Shown here one piece after another: positions 18,098 through 28,154 of a stretch of DNA of 64,000 nucleotides. The position numbers and the translations under genes were made by a program. Under the pieces are notes generated by a model. It was not told the DNA's origin. It saw nothing but the letters and a program-made list of their open reading frames with translations, and ran no database searches. Source of the DNA: Streptomyces sp. 35G-GA-8 (GTDB lineage: Bacteria > Actinomycetota > Actinomycetes > Streptomycetales > Streptomycetaceae); the NCBI RefSeq assembly GCF_023534745.1, contig NZ_JAMHJQ010000002.1, forward strand, positions 411,938-475,937. Reading direction: 5' to 3'. How positions within the stretch are numbered: position 1 is the first letter of the stretch; every line of letters starts with the position of its first letter.

Positions 18098-18258
18098 GGG
18101 CCTGTCGTTTGGATCAGGCCGGATCAGGGAGCGGGGTCTGGTGCCGTGGATCGCAAGGCGGAGGAGGGAGCCCACGCGGAGCGTAGGCGACCGACGACAA
18201 CGCGGCGAGGCGCGGTACCAGGGCACGCGAGCCCGGCATGATCCAAACGACAGGCCCT
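18097..18258. mobile_element. MITE-like palindromic element inside the riboswitch leader
   Basis: A 162-base element with perfect 20-base terminal inverted repeats, AGGGCCTGTCGTTTGGATCA at 18097-18116 and its complement at 18239-18258. It encodes nothing. Its interior (TCGCAAGGCGGAGG, GACAACGCGGCGAG) matches the element at 27979-28154 in opposite orientation, so both belong to one family. It is inserted between the riboswitch core and the 3' strand of P1. The flanking bases are not identical, so no clean target duplication is seen. Confidence 0.82.
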
Positions 18259-18294
18259 GACCCGGTAGGCGGTCCACGGAAGGAGATGCAGACC

Positions 18295-19587
<1,293 letters not shown>

Positions 19588-19856
19588 CGGACTGTCAGCG
19601 GCGCGGGGACGCGCCCACGCGCGCTGGGGCAATGATTTCGGAAAGATCCGCCACACCAAGAACTTCCACCGTAGATCTTTACGTCTGACCTTATGAAAAT
19701 CGCGCGGAGCAGAGCCGATGGCCCCCCGGCCGAAGCACACCTTCGCGCGATGAACCGAGGTCCTCAGGCGTGCGGGCCCGGCGCGGCGCTGGTCGGTTAC
19801 CACGTCGCGCCTCGTCGTGCTGCGGCCTGAGGCATGGTGACGACATAGGGAAGTTC
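19588..19856. other. Intergenic region before the amidase gene
   Basis: 269 bases. A GC-rich inverted repeat (GCGCGGGGACGCGCCCACGCGCGC, described from 19600) just after the NlpC/P60 stop probably terminates transcription. The following AT-richer part (19625-19700) is the likely promoter region of the amidase. No riboswitch signature was found here. Confidence 0.4.
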
Positions 19857-21071
19857 ATGCATTTTCGAAAGACGATCCCCGCGATCGCTCTCGGTGTGGT
19901 GTCACTGACGGCTCCCCTCGCCGTCGCGGGTACCAGCACCGCGGCGACGGCGCTCGAAGCGACGGCGGCGGATTCCTCCCAGGTCTCCGACACCACGCTC
20001 ACCGACGGCAACGGCAAGCCCGCCGGCACCCTGTCGGCGAAGGCGGGATCAGGGACCGGGAAGGTGTTCTCCACGGGTGAGATCACCGGTGAGCGCTTCT
20101 CGTCGATCGGCCTCAGCTGGAAGAAGGAGTCCGCCGTCGACGACGGACTGACCGCCGAGACGCGGGTCCACCGCGACGGGGCCTGGGAATCGTGGCGGGA
20201 GGTTCCCCTGGAGCTCGACGAGGGTGTGGCCGAGGAGGCGAAGCGGGCCGGCGCGCCCGCCTTCTACACGGACGACGCGGACGGGGTGGAGGTCCGCTTC
20301 ACGTCTCCGCAGGGCAGCCTCCCGCAGGACCTGCGGCTGTCGTTCATCGACCCGGCCCAGAGCCAGGCCGCCTCTTCCCCGGACCGCCGGCCGCGCTCCA
20401 CGGGGACCGGACAGCCGGACGTGAAGCTGCGGAAGGACTGGGGCGCGGACGAGACGCTGTCCGATCCCGGGTACAAGACCCAGCCCTCGATCAAGGCCGC
20501 CCTCATCCACCACACCGTGACGGGGAACAACTCCTACACCCAGGAGCAGGTGCCGCAGATCATCAACGGCATCTACGTCCAGCACATCAAGGTCCTCGGC
20601 TACGGCGACTTCCCCTACCACTTCATCGTCGACCGCTTCGGCGGCATCTGGGAGGGCCGCAAGGGCTCCATCGAGATGCGGCCGGGCACCGAGATTCCCG
20701 GCATCCTCGGCGGCCACGCGTCCGGCTTCAACACCAACACCTTCGGTGTCGCGATGCTCGGCAACTTCGAGCCGAACAACAGCGAGGGCGGCGAGGACAC
20801 CGGCCCCGACCCGAAGCCGACCGACGCCATGGTCAAGAGCCTGGCCGACGTGCTCGCCTGGAAGACCGGCCAGTACCAGCTGAACCCGGAAGGCTCCACG
20901 CAGCTCGTCTCGGCCGGCGGAGGCGGCACCAACCCGCACCCGGTGGGCACGGTGCTCGACGTACCGGTCATCTCCAGCCACCGGGACGTGAATGTGACGG
21001 CCTGCCCGGGCGCCAAGCTCTACGAAATGCTTCCTGACCTGCGCAAGCAGGTGGCCGACCAGCTCGGCTGA
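19857..21071 (+). CDS. Secreted PGRP-type N-acetylmuramoyl-L-alanine amidase
   Basis: 404 residues from an ATG with AGGGAAG upstream. Signal peptide of about 30 residues (TIPAIALGVVSLTAPLAVAG), a beta-rich N-terminal region, then an Amidase_2/PGRP domain from about residue 180. Zn ligands are visible in AALIHHTVTG and in VISSHRDVNVTACPG (His and Cys). YGDFPYHFIVDRFGGIWEGR is the typical substrate groove. It cuts the bond between muramic acid and L-Ala. It lies between two NlpC/P60 genes, so this stretch makes several complementary wall-cutting enzymes. Confidence 0.9.
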   Translation: MHFRKTIPAIALGVVSLTAPLAVAGTSTAATALEATAADSSQVSDTTLTDGNGKPAGTLSAKAGSGTGKVFSTGEITGERFSSIGLSWKKESAVDDGLTAETRVHRDGAWESWREVPLELDEGVAEEAKRAGAPAFYTDDADGVEVRFTSPQGSLPQDLRLSFIDPAQSQAASSPDRRPRSTGTGQPDVKLRKDWGADETLSDPGYKTQPSIKAALIHHTVTGNNSYTQEQVPQIINGIYVQHIKVLGYGDFPYHFIVDRFGGIWEGRKGSIEMRPGTEIPGILGGHASGFNTNTFGVAMLGNFEPNNSEGGEDTGPDPKPTDAMVKSLADVLAWKTGQYQLNPEGSTQLVSAGGGGTNPHPVGTVLDVPVISSHRDVNVTACPGAKLYEMLPDLRKQVADQLG

Positions 21072-21080
21072 GAGGCGTGA

Positions 21081-21114
21081 GGGGCGCCCCTGTCCGCCGG
21101 GACACGGGCGCCCC
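21081..21114. terminator. Bidirectional terminator, amidase / membrane protein
   Basis: An inverted repeat GGGGCGCCCCTGTCC ... GGACACGGGCGCCCC with a short GC loop, between convergent genes. No U-tract, as is common in this GC range. Confidence 0.65.
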
Positions 21115-21150
21115 GGTCCACATCCGAGCGCGCCGTGCCGGGTCCCGGTA

Positions 21151-21504
21151 TCAGGTCCAGAGCGTGGCGATGAAGATATTGGCCACCGTCAGCCCGCCCA
21201 CCGCGCCGAACAGCGGCTTCGGGGCGGTCTCGTCGTCGCGCTTCACGTACACCACGGCCAGGATCACGACCAGCACCGCGAGCTTGATGCCGATCTTGAT
21301 GTTGTTCACCGTCTGGTCGTCGGCCTGGTTGAGGCCCACGAGGGCGACGCCCGTGATGAGCATCGTCAGCGCGCCGTGCAGCATCGCCTTGTTGAAGCGG
21401 GCCGTGCCCGTGCTCATCGACTTCATCTGAGTGAGAAAGCCGCCGAGCAGCGAGGCTATGCCGATGATGTGGAGCGCGACGAAGACATTGATGAGTACGT
21501 CCAT
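21151..21504 (-). CDS. Small integral membrane protein (four segments)
   Basis: 117 residues with about four hydrophobic segments: LINVFVALHIIGIASLLGGFL, ALTMLITGVALVGL, IKLAVLVVILAVVYV and AVGGLTVANIFIATLWT. I do not recognise a characterised family. It is a single gene, convergent with the amidase and divergent from the second NlpC/P60 gene. The start ATG has no strong ribosome-binding site. Confidence 0.75.
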   Translation of the reverse strand: MDVLINVFVALHIIGIASLLGGFLTQMKSMSTGTARFNKAMLHGALTMLITGVALVGLNQADDQTVNNIKIGIKLAVLVVILAVVYVKRDDETAPKPLFGAVGGLTVANIFIATLWT

Positions 21505-21752
21505 GCCCGGAGCCTATCGAGGGCCATATCACCGCCGAGCGGCGAGGTGGGGCCCCGTTCCGATATCGGTCGGGTACGGACGGAAAGGCATGCCGAGTTC
21601 GCGATCATGCCGGTCATAAGACAGCCCTGTTCCGCCACCTCTCGCCAATACCGGCCATGCCGAGGCCGGACTGTGACCTTGCGCCCTAGCGTCCTTCTCC
21701 TGGCGACCGGCCATGACCCACCGTGACCGACTAGGGAAGAGGTTCCACCCCC

Positions 21753-22793
21753 GTGGCAGCGCACCGAAAGCCCAGACAGCGCACGCTCACCGGCCCCGCC
21801 GGCCGTACCGCCGCCACCCTCGCGCTCGCCGGAGCCGCGACCGCCACCGCGCTCGACGGCGCCGCACACGCCGAACCACAGCTCACCCCGGCCCAGGTCA
21901 AGGCCGAGGTCGACGCGTTGTACGAGCAGGCGGAGACCGCCACCGAGCGGTACAACGGCACGAAGGTGAAGGCGGACAAGGCCCGTACCGCGCTCACGCG
22001 GCTGCGGGACGAGGCCACGCGCAGGACGGAACGGCTCAACAGCTCGCGCAACGCGCTCGGTTCGATCGCCTCCGCGCAGTACCGGGCCGGTGGGCTCGAC
22101 CCCGCCGTACAACTCGCGCTCAGCTCCTCGCCCGAGGAGTACCTGGAAGGCGCCTCGCTCGCCGAACGTGCCGGTTCCCGGCAGGCCGCCAGGATCACCG
22201 CGATCCGCAAGGAACTCGCCCGGATCGCCGAACTGCGCACCCGGGCCGACGGGCGGCTCGCGGAACTGACGGCCTCTCAGTCCGAGCTGGCCCGCCACAG
22301 ATCCGCCATCCAGGAGAAGATCGGCGCGGCCCAGCGGCTGCTCGACCGGCTCACCACGCAGCAGCGTGCGGGGTACGACCAGGAGCGGGACGGCAGGGGC
22401 GCGAACGCCGCGTCCGCGGCGCCCGGTGCGGTGCGGGCCCCGAACGCCCGCGCCGCCGCGGCCGTCGCCTTCGCCTACGGGGCGATCGGCAAGCCGTACG
22501 TCTGGGGCGCGACCGGGCCCGGCGCCTTCGACTGCTCCGGGCTCACCCAGGCCGCCTGGCGCTCCGCGGGCGTCGCCCTCCCCCGTACCACCTACACCCA
22601 GATCAACACGGGACAGCGGGTCTCACGGGGCGCTCTCGCCCCCGGCGACCTGGTGTTCTTCTTCTCCGGCATCAGCCATGTGGGGATCTACGTGGGCGGC
22701 GGCCAGATGGTGCACGCCCCCCGGCCCGGCTCGGCGGTCCGGCTGGCGCCGATCGACCAGATGCCGTTCGCCGGGGCGAGCCGGCCGGCCTAG
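21753..22793 (+). CDS. Secreted NlpC/P60 peptidoglycan endopeptidase
   Basis: 346 residues from a GTG preceded by GGGAAGAGG. Signal peptide to about residue 43 (ALDGAAHAEP), coiled coil (about 50-210), then a short linker and the NlpC/P60 domain. Catalytic Cys in FDCSGL, His in ISHVGIYVG, and MVHAP. It is a paralogue of the gene at 18295 but lacks the long Gly/Ser linker and has no riboswitch, so the two copies may be regulated differently. Confidence 0.9.
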   Translation: MAAHRKPRQRTLTGPAGRTAATLALAGAATATALDGAAHAEPQLTPAQVKAEVDALYEQAETATERYNGTKVKADKARTALTRLRDEATRRTERLNSSRNALGSIASAQYRAGGLDPAVQLALSSSPEEYLEGASLAERAGSRQAARITAIRKELARIAELRTRADGRLAELTASQSELARHRSAIQEKIGAAQRLLDRLTTQQRAGYDQERDGRGANAASAAPGAVRAPNARAAAAVAFAYGAIGKPYVWGATGPGAFDCSGLTQAAWRSAGVALPRTTYTQINTGQRVSRGALAPGDLVFFFSGISHVGIYVGGGQMVHAPRPGSAVRLAPIDQMPFAGASRPA

Positions 22794-22958
22794 AAACGCC
22801 GGTCGGACGACCTGGAAACGGTGGCCGGACCGCCCCGGAAAACTCTCACGGACCCCCCTCAGGGCCTGTCCGGTGCCGAACGGCCCACGCCGGAATGCCG
22901 GTTCGCCGTCCCCGGGTCACTATGGCAGCAGTATCCCGTCTGCCCTGAAGGGGGAGCC

Positions 22959-23336
22959 GTGAGACGTGCCACCGCCGTCAGAGGAACGGTTCTCGCCGTG
23001 GGCGCCGTTCTCGTTCTGGCGCCCGTCGGCCTCACCCCCCGAGGGTGCGGCGATCTCTCCGGCGGCCGGCTCTGTATCGAGGGCCCGGTGGGCGGCGCAG
23101 GACCGTTCACCGTGCGCTATGTCCAGTACCCGGGCCACCCCAGTGTCGCCGTACGCCTCGGCTACCAGCGCAAGGACGACCGGATCACCGCGTTCCCCGG
23201 CTGGCTCGGCACTCAGCAGACCTGGCACGGCCGCGCCGAGCAGACGGGCAGGCTCGACACCGCCGCGGGCGAGTGCATCCGCGGCGTGATGGAGCACCGG
23301 GACCGGACGTACGTCACCGAGTGGCACTGCTCATAG
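22959..23336 (+). CDS. Small secreted protein of unknown function
   Basis: 125 residues from a GTG with AAGGGGGAG just upstream. A signal peptide (TAVRGTVLAVGAVLVLAPVGL) precedes a mature part with four Cys (GCGD, LCIEG, ECIRG, WHCS), suggesting two disulfides outside the cell. No family recognised. Convergent with the response regulator gene 43 bases downstream. Confidence 0.7.
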   Translation: MRRATAVRGTVLAVGAVLVLAPVGLTPRGCGDLSGGRLCIEGPVGGAGPFTVRYVQYPGHPSVAVRLGYQRKDDRITAFPGWLGTQQTWHGRAEQTGRLDTAAGECIRGVMEHRDRTYVTEWHCS

Positions 23337-23379
23337 AGCAGCCCTCCCAGGAGTCCCGGAATCCGGAAGTGCGGAAGTC

Positions 23380-24105
23380 TCAGACCAGCCGGCGCGCCGT
23401 CGCCCAGCGCGTCAGTTCGTGCCGGTTGGAGAGCTGGAGCTTCCTCAGTACCGCCGAGACATGGGATTCCACGGTCTTCACGGAGATGAAGAGCTGCTTG
23501 GCGATCTCCTTGTACGCGTACCCGCGCGCGATGAGCCGCAGCACCTCGCGCTCGCGCTGCGTCAGCCGGTCCAGGTCCTCGTCCACCGGCGGCGCGTCCG
23601 TCGAGGCGAAGGCGTCCAGGACGAAGCCGGCCAGCCGGGGCGAGAAGACCGCGTCCCCCTCCTGCACCCGGAAGATCGAGTCGACCAGGTCCGTGCCGGT
23701 GATCGTCTTGGTGACATAGCCGCGGGCGCCGCCCCTGATCACCCCGATCACGTCCTCGGCGGCGTCCGAGACCGACAGCGCCAGGAAGCGCACCGGGTTC
23801 TCGCCCGCCCCCATCATCGGCGCGCAGCGGCGCAGCACCTCCACCCCGCCGCCGCCCGGGAGGTGGACATCGAGGAGCACGACCTCGGGCCGGGTCGCCG
23901 TGATGACGGTGACCGCCTGGTCGACATCGGCCGCCTCGCCGACGACCTCGACGCCCGTCTCCTCCGTACGGCCGATCTCGGCCTGCACTCCGGTACGGAA
24001 CATCCGGTGGTCGTCGACGAGCACGACCCGTACGCGCCGGCCGTACGCCGTCGCGCCGCCGCCGCTCTCCGCACCGGTGGCCCCGGCCTGTGCGCCCTCG
24101 CTCAT
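23380..24105 (-). CDS. LuxR/NarL-family response regulator
   Basis: 241 residues: a receiver domain (about 25-145) with acidic pair DD at 31-32, phospho-acceptor D79 in VVLLDVHLPGG and conserved KT in VTKTITG, then a C-terminal LuxR helix-turn-helix (LTQREREVLRLIARGYAYKEIAKQLFISVKTVESHV). The N-terminal 20 residues are a Gly/Ala-rich extension. It lies 91 bases after the kinase gene on the same strand, so they form a two-component pair. Confidence 0.93.
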   Translation of the reverse strand: MSEGAQAGATGAESGGGATAYGRRVRVVLVDDHRMFRTGVQAEIGRTEETGVEVVGEAADVDQAVTVITATRPEVVLLDVHLPGGGGVEVLRRCAPMMGAGENPVRFLALSVSDAAEDVIGVIRGGARGYVTKTITGTDLVDSIFRVQEGDAVFSPRLAGFVLDAFASTDAPPVDEDLDRLTQREREVLRLIARGYAYKEIAKQLFISVKTVESHVSAVLRKLQLSNRHELTRWATARRLV

Positions 24106-24196
24106 GGTCTCTGCCCCTCGCCCTAGTCGTTCGTCGGCCCGTACGGGTCCGGCACGTACGGACCCGTACCCGTCGTACGTCCGTACGCGCCCGTTC

Positions 24197-25507
24197 TCAG
24201 TCTGCCCGTTCCATCTCCAGCTCGACCTCCGTACCGTTGCCGGGCACCGACCGCAGCCGGGCCGTACCGCCGTTGCGCTGCATCCGGCCGATGATCGATT
24301 CCCGTACGCCCATCCGGTCGGCGGGCACCGCGTCCGGGTCGAAGCCGGGGCCGCGGTCCCGTACGGAGAGGAAGACCGTACGGCCCTCCACCTCCGCGAA
24401 GACCTGTACGGCGCCGCCCTCGCCACCGTACTTGGCGGCGTTGACCATCGCCTCGCGCGCGGCCTGCATCTGCGCGGCCAGCTTCTCGTCGAGCGGGCAG
24501 TCGCCCACGACCACGACCTCGATCGGGACCCCGTGGTAGTCCTCCACCTCCGCCGCCGTGCGCTTCACCGCCTCGGCGAGGGTGGTGGGTTCGTCCTCCT
24601 CGTCCTTGCCCGTGCCCTCGGGTTTGTAGAGCCAGGCGCGCAGCTCCCGTTCCTGGGCGCGGGCGAGCCTGCGTACCTCGCCCCCGTCGTCGGCGTTGCG
24701 CTGGATGAGCGTGAGGGTGTGCAGCACGGAGTCATGGACATGCGCGGCGACCTCGGCCCGTTCCTGCGCGCGTATGCGCATCAGCCGTTCCTCGGAGAGG
24801 TCCTGTGTCATCCGTACGAGCCAGGGCCCGGCGAGCAGGGCGACTCCGGCGACGACCGCGATCGCCCCCGTCAGAATGTTGCCGAACTGGGCCGTCGCGC
24901 CGCGCACCACCATGAAGACGGCCAGACCGAGGCCGACCAGCGCGACGCCCGCGAGGCCGCGGGCGAGCTGGAAGATCCGACGGCGTCTGCCGATCTCGGT
25001 CCAGCGGGCGCGGCGGGCGTTGTCCGCCTGCCGCCAGACCAGGACGACTCCCGCGCCGATCAGCAGGGTGGGCCAGATGTAGCGGTCGGCCTGGCTGCGG
25101 CCCAGATTGACGCTGCCGACGAAGACGGACGCGCCGATCAGCAGCGCGATGAGCGCGAAGATCTGGCCCTTGTCGGGTTTGCGGAGCCGTCGTCGGCCGT
25201 CCGGGCTGATCTCGAAGAGGGTGCGCGGTTCGCTCGCCGTACCGCCGACCCCGAGCGGTACGACGATCCAGAAGACGGCGTAGAGCAGCGCGCCGAGGCC
25301 CTGGCCGAAGAAGAGGCCGAGGAAGACCAGCCGTACCCAGACGACCGGCAGCCCGAGATGCCCGGCCAGCCCGCGCGCGACACCGCCCAGCATCCGGCCG
25401 TCCGCGCTGCGGTAGAGCTTGCGCGGGGCCTGTTCCTCGGGCACCGGGGCGCGGGGGGCTGAGGTCGCGGCGCGTGGCGGGGCGGCTGGCATGTCATCGA
25501 TGGTCAC
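24197..25507 (-). CDS. PspC-domain sensor histidine kinase (HisKA_3 type)
   Basis: 436 residues. An N-terminal PspC domain (about 28-95; KLYRSADGRMLGGVARGLAGHLG) with membrane helices is followed by four more segments, then a HisKA_3-type phospho-acceptor region (H258 in AAHVHDSVLHTL) and a HATPase domain (VNAAKYGGEGGAVQV, DRGPGFD). It should sense envelope stress and phosphorylate the downstream LuxR-type regulator. The GTG start lacks a clear ribosome site; an internal ATG (M6) is an alternative. Divergent from another PspC gene, with tandem repeats between them. Confidence 0.9.
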   Translation of the reverse strand: MTIDDMPAAPPRAATSAPRAPVPEEQAPRKLYRSADGRMLGGVARGLAGHLGLPVVWVRLVFLGLFFGQGLGALLYAVFWIVVPLGVGGTASEPRTLFEISPDGRRRLRKPDKGQIFALIALLIGASVFVGSVNLGRSQADRYIWPTLLIGAGVVLVWRQADNARRARWTEIGRRRRIFQLARGLAGVALVGLGLAVFMVVRGATAQFGNILTGAIAVVAGVALLAGPWLVRMTQDLSEERLMRIRAQERAEVAAHVHDSVLHTLTLIQRNADDGGEVRRLARAQERELRAWLYKPEGTGKDEEDEPTTLAEAVKRTAAEVEDYHGVPIEVVVVGDCPLDEKLAAQMQAAREAMVNAAKYGGEGGAVQVFAEVEGRTVFLSVRDRGPGFDPDAVPADRMGVRESIIGRMQRNGGTARLRSVPGNGTEVELEMERAD

Positions 25508-25610
25508 ATGGCGCGGTGTGCGGGGACATCAGGGTCGGGCCCCTGAGGCGACCCTGAGACCTGGGGGATACCTCGGGGACACCTGGGGTGGTGTCGGCGG
25601 GGTGTCAGGA

Positions 25611-25670
25611 GTGGTGTCCGCTGTCATGGAGTGGTGTCCGCTGCCATGGAGTGGTGTCCTCTGTCATACC
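25611..25670. repeat. Three 20-base tandem repeats in the divergent PspC promoter region
   Basis: The unit GTGGTGTCCGCTGTCATGGA occurs at 25611-25630, 25631-25650 (one change) and 25651-25670 (diverging at the end). The 20-base period is close to two helical turns. It lies between the kinase and the second PspC gene. Confidence 0.85.
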
Positions 25671-25754
25671 TAGGGCGAGTCCTGGGCCAATATCAGGGAC
25701 AGACCGGGGTCGGGGCCGCTGGAGCCCGCGCCCCCGCGCCGTCACCATGGATGT

Positions 25755-27086
25755 ATGACCCAGCCGCCTCCCGTGCCGCCCGCCGCGCCGCCCCCGGCGT
25801 CGGCCCCCGGCCCCGCGCCGTCCCGTCCCTTCTCCCAGGACCTGCGGCGCAGCCCCCGGCAGAAGATGGTCGCCGGGGTGTGCGGCGGCCTGGGCCGGTA
25901 CTGCGACATCGACCCGGTGATCTTCCGGATCGTGATCGGGGTGCTCACGGTGACCGGCGGCATCGGGCTGATCTTCTACGCCTTCGCCTGGCTCCTCGTA
26001 CCGCTGGAGGGCGAGGACGAGAACGAGCTGCGCAGGCTGCTGTCGGGCCGGGTCGACGGCTCGTCACTGATCGCGGTGCTGATCGCGCTGGTCGGCTGCG
26101 GACTGCTCCTGTCGACGCTGGGCAACGACGGCACGCTCTCCTTCGCCGTGATGCTGTCGGTCGCGGTCGCGGGCTCGGCCGTCTGGTCGCAGCGCCGACG
26201 CCAGATCGCCTCCGACGGCGCCACCGCCGCGTCCGCGGGCGCCCATGCCGCGCCGGAGGCGCCCCCCGAGACCATGGCACCGCCGACACCCGGCGGCACC
26301 TCCTCGTGGTGGCGTGACCCGATCGTCAAGGACGGCACCACGGGCCGCTCCGCCGGCGCCCCCTATCTATGGGGTCCGCGGGATGCCGCCGAGGAGGGTA
26401 CGGGGCGGGGCGACGGCGCGACCCCGCTGCTGTCACGGGTGCCACGCCCCCGGGGTCCGAACGGGATCGGCGGCACGGTACTCATGTTCGCCCTGGTGGC
26501 GGGCGGGCTCGGCACGGGCCTGACGTGGGACAGCCGGCCGTTCGGTACGAGCCTGCAGATCGGTCTGGCCGCCGCGCTCGCGGTCTTCGGTCTCGGGATG
26601 GTGGTCAGCAGCTTCCTGGGCCGGACCGGCCTGGGCACGATCTTTCTGGCGGTGGTGACCGCCGGGCTGCTCGCGGCGAGCGCGGCGGTGCCCAAGGACA
26701 TCACCACGGACTGGGGCCGCAAGCAGTGGACCCCGGCTTCGGTCGCGTCCGTGGAGCCCCGGTACAGACTGGGCTCCGGCATCGGCACTCTCGATCTGAC
26801 CGGCTTCGCCGTACCCGAGGGCCAGACGGTCCGTACGTCCGCCGAGGTGGGCGCCGGGCAGCTCAAAGTCGTCGTACCGGAAGGAGCGACCGTGAAGGTA
26901 CGTGCCACGGCCGGACTCGGGGATGTCCGGCTCCCCAGGGAGCCACCGAACGATGTGGACATCTCCCCGAACCAGTCGCGCGAGCGCACTCTGTCGCCGC
27001 GCGCCGGATCCGCTCCGGCGGGCACGCTGGAGCTGGATCTCGAAGTCGGCCTCGGCCAGGTGGAGGTGACCCGTGCTGCGTCATGA
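25755..27086 (+). CDS. PspC-domain membrane protein
   Basis: 443 residues. A Pro-rich N-terminus, then a PspC domain (about 32-80; SPRQKMVAGVCGGLGRYCDI), several membrane helices, a Gly/Pro linker and a C-terminal beta-rich domain (GSGIGTLDLTGFAVPEG, VVVPEGATVKVRATAGLGDVRL) like that of LiaF-type envelope-stress proteins. It probably works with the divergent PspC kinase, for example as an inhibitor or co-sensor; this is inference from domain content and position. The last codons overlap the start of the next gene. Confidence 0.85.
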   Translation: MTQPPPVPPAAPPPASAPGPAPSRPFSQDLRRSPRQKMVAGVCGGLGRYCDIDPVIFRIVIGVLTVTGGIGLIFYAFAWLLVPLEGEDENELRRLLSGRVDGSSLIAVLIALVGCGLLLSTLGNDGTLSFAVMLSVAVAGSAVWSQRRRQIASDGATAASAGAHAAPEAPPETMAPPTPGGTSSWWRDPIVKDGTTGRSAGAPYLWGPRDAAEEGTGRGDGATPLLSRVPRPRGPNGIGGTVLMFALVAGGLGTGLTWDSRPFGTSLQIGLAAALAVFGLGMVVSSFLGRTGLGTIFLAVVTAGLLAASAAVPKDITTDWGRKQWTPASVASVEPRYRLGSGIGTLDLTGFAVPEGQTVRTSAEVGAGQLKVVVPEGATVKVRATAGLGDVRLPREPPNDVDISPNQSRERTLSPRAGSAPAGTLELDLEVGLGQVEVTRAAS

Positions 27087-27336
27087 GTTCAGGCCGGGCC
27101 GGCTGGTCGCGGGCCTGGCGGTGCTGGGCGCGGCCGTCACCTACGCGGGAGACGCGGCCGACTTCTGGCACACACCGTGGTACATGTCCCTCGTCGTGGT
27201 CTGGGACGGTCTCTGTCTGGCGGCCCTGGTGGCCTGGACGCACTACCGCATACGCCGTCGCCGGTCGGCCAGGACGGCGTCCAGCGAGAACACCGGCGCA
27301 CCGGCGAGCACCAGCGGAAGCCAGGCCATGAGATAG
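27073..27336 (+). CDS. Small membrane protein
   Basis: 87 residues with two hydrophobic segments (LVAGLAVLGAAVTYAGDAA, YMSLVVVWDGLCLAALVAW) and a basic tail. The GTG at 27073 follows GGAGG and overlaps the PspC gene by 14 bases, so the two are translationally linked. Its 3' end overlaps the convergent DoxX-like gene by 94 bases. Function unknown. Confidence 0.72.
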   Translation: MLRHEFRPGRLVAGLAVLGAAVTYAGDAADFWHTPWYMSLVVVWDGLCLAALVAWTHYRIRRRRSARTASSENTGAPASTSGSQAMR

Positions 27337-27761
27337 GCGAGGTCGTTGCCGTAGTAGTAGGGCGTGCTCTGCCAGCTGACCGTCAGCCACAGGCTCAGCG
27401 AGATCAGCGCGCCGCCGAAAGCGGCGAGCCGGCCGAGCACGCCGAACAGGGTGCCAAGTCCCACGGCGAGTTCGCCGATGGCGATGGCGTATCCGAACCC
27501 CGAGGGGCTCTTGAGCGCCAGATCCACCAGCGCCGGGACGGCCGAGCTGTCCCGGACGGCACGCATCATCTCGCCGACGGACCCCGCGCCGGTCGCCGAG
27601 AAGAATCCGCTCTGGGTCAGTTTGTCGATCCCCGCGTAGATGAAGGTGACGCCGAGGAAGATCCGCAGCGGCAGAAGGGCGTAGCGCGAGGCGTTCTCGC
27701 GCCAACCCGTCCGCTCGCCGCCGAGCCGCCCGTAGGTGTCCGTCCGGTAGCCGTGCGCCAT
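27243..27761 (-). CDS. DoxX-family membrane protein
   Basis: 172 residues with four helices, including LPLRIFLGVTFIYAGIDKL (the DoxX signature), a loop, and ALISLSLWLTVSWQSTPYYYGNDLAYLMAWLPLVLAG (shown in part as SLWLTVSWQSTPYY). DoxX-like proteins are linked to redox or thiol stress in membranes. The ATG at 27759-27761 is preceded by GGAGAGG; longer frames upstream are not conserved in character. Convergent overlap with the small membrane protein gene. Confidence 0.83.
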   Translation of the reverse strand: MAHGYRTDTYGRLGGERTGWRENASRYALLPLRIFLGVTFIYAGIDKLTQSGFFSATGAGSVGEMMRAVRDSSAVPALVDLALKSPSGFGYAIAIGELAVGLGTLFGVLGRLAAFGGALISLSLWLTVSWQSTPYYYGNDLAYLMAWLPLVLAGAPVFSLDAVLADRRRRMR

Positions 27762-27978
27762 CGCCGGTCCGCCTCTCCGTGTCCCGCGCCGTTGCCGCGA
27801 GGGCGACTGTCCCCGCGTGCCTTGTCCATGCATACGCAGCAGGACACGTCCGGCACTCAGTGAACCGGCCAACAGCCTGTCGGAATCGGACAGTCTTCAA
27901 CAGACCTTGAACAGCATGCGGCCGGATACGTTCAGTACCTGACCCGGACGACCCGGACGACCCGGACGGACAGGACCT
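27762..27978. other. Intergenic stretch upstream of the DoxX gene
   Basis: About 215 bases, followed directly by a MITE. It ends with three short tandem units ACCCGGACG (about 27940-27970). An AT-richer stretch at 27885-27910 may be promoter. No gene seen. Confidence 0.4.
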
Positions 27979-28154
27979 AGGCCCTGTCTGACAAATCCCG
28001 CCTGGCTCGCGACGCCTGGCACGCGCGCTCGCCGCGTTGTCGGGTCACCCCAGTACGTCCAGTACTGGGGAGACCCTCCGCCTTGCGATCGCACGCACCA
28101 GACGCCGCGAGCCCCGCCCTCCGGGCGGACGGCGCTATTTGTCAGACAGGACCT
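27979..28154. mobile_element. MITE-like palindromic element, second copy
   Basis: An element of about 175 bases with 18-base terminal inverted repeats (AGGCCCTGTCTGACAAAT at 27979-27996; complement with one mismatch at 28137-28154). Flanked by a 4-base direct repeat CTAG (27977-27980 and 28153-28156), consistent with a target duplication. The interior has GATCGCAAGGCGG on the opposite strand and an additional perfect hairpin CCCCAGTACGTCCAGTACTGGGG, given here by position 28051-28073. Homologous to the 18097 element in inverse orientation. It encodes nothing and must be mobilised in trans if at all. Confidence 0.82.

Noticed and set aside
15299-18241. 980-codon open frame antisense to pcrA
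   Set aside because: Shadow of pcrA, and it runs through the riboswitch and MITE.
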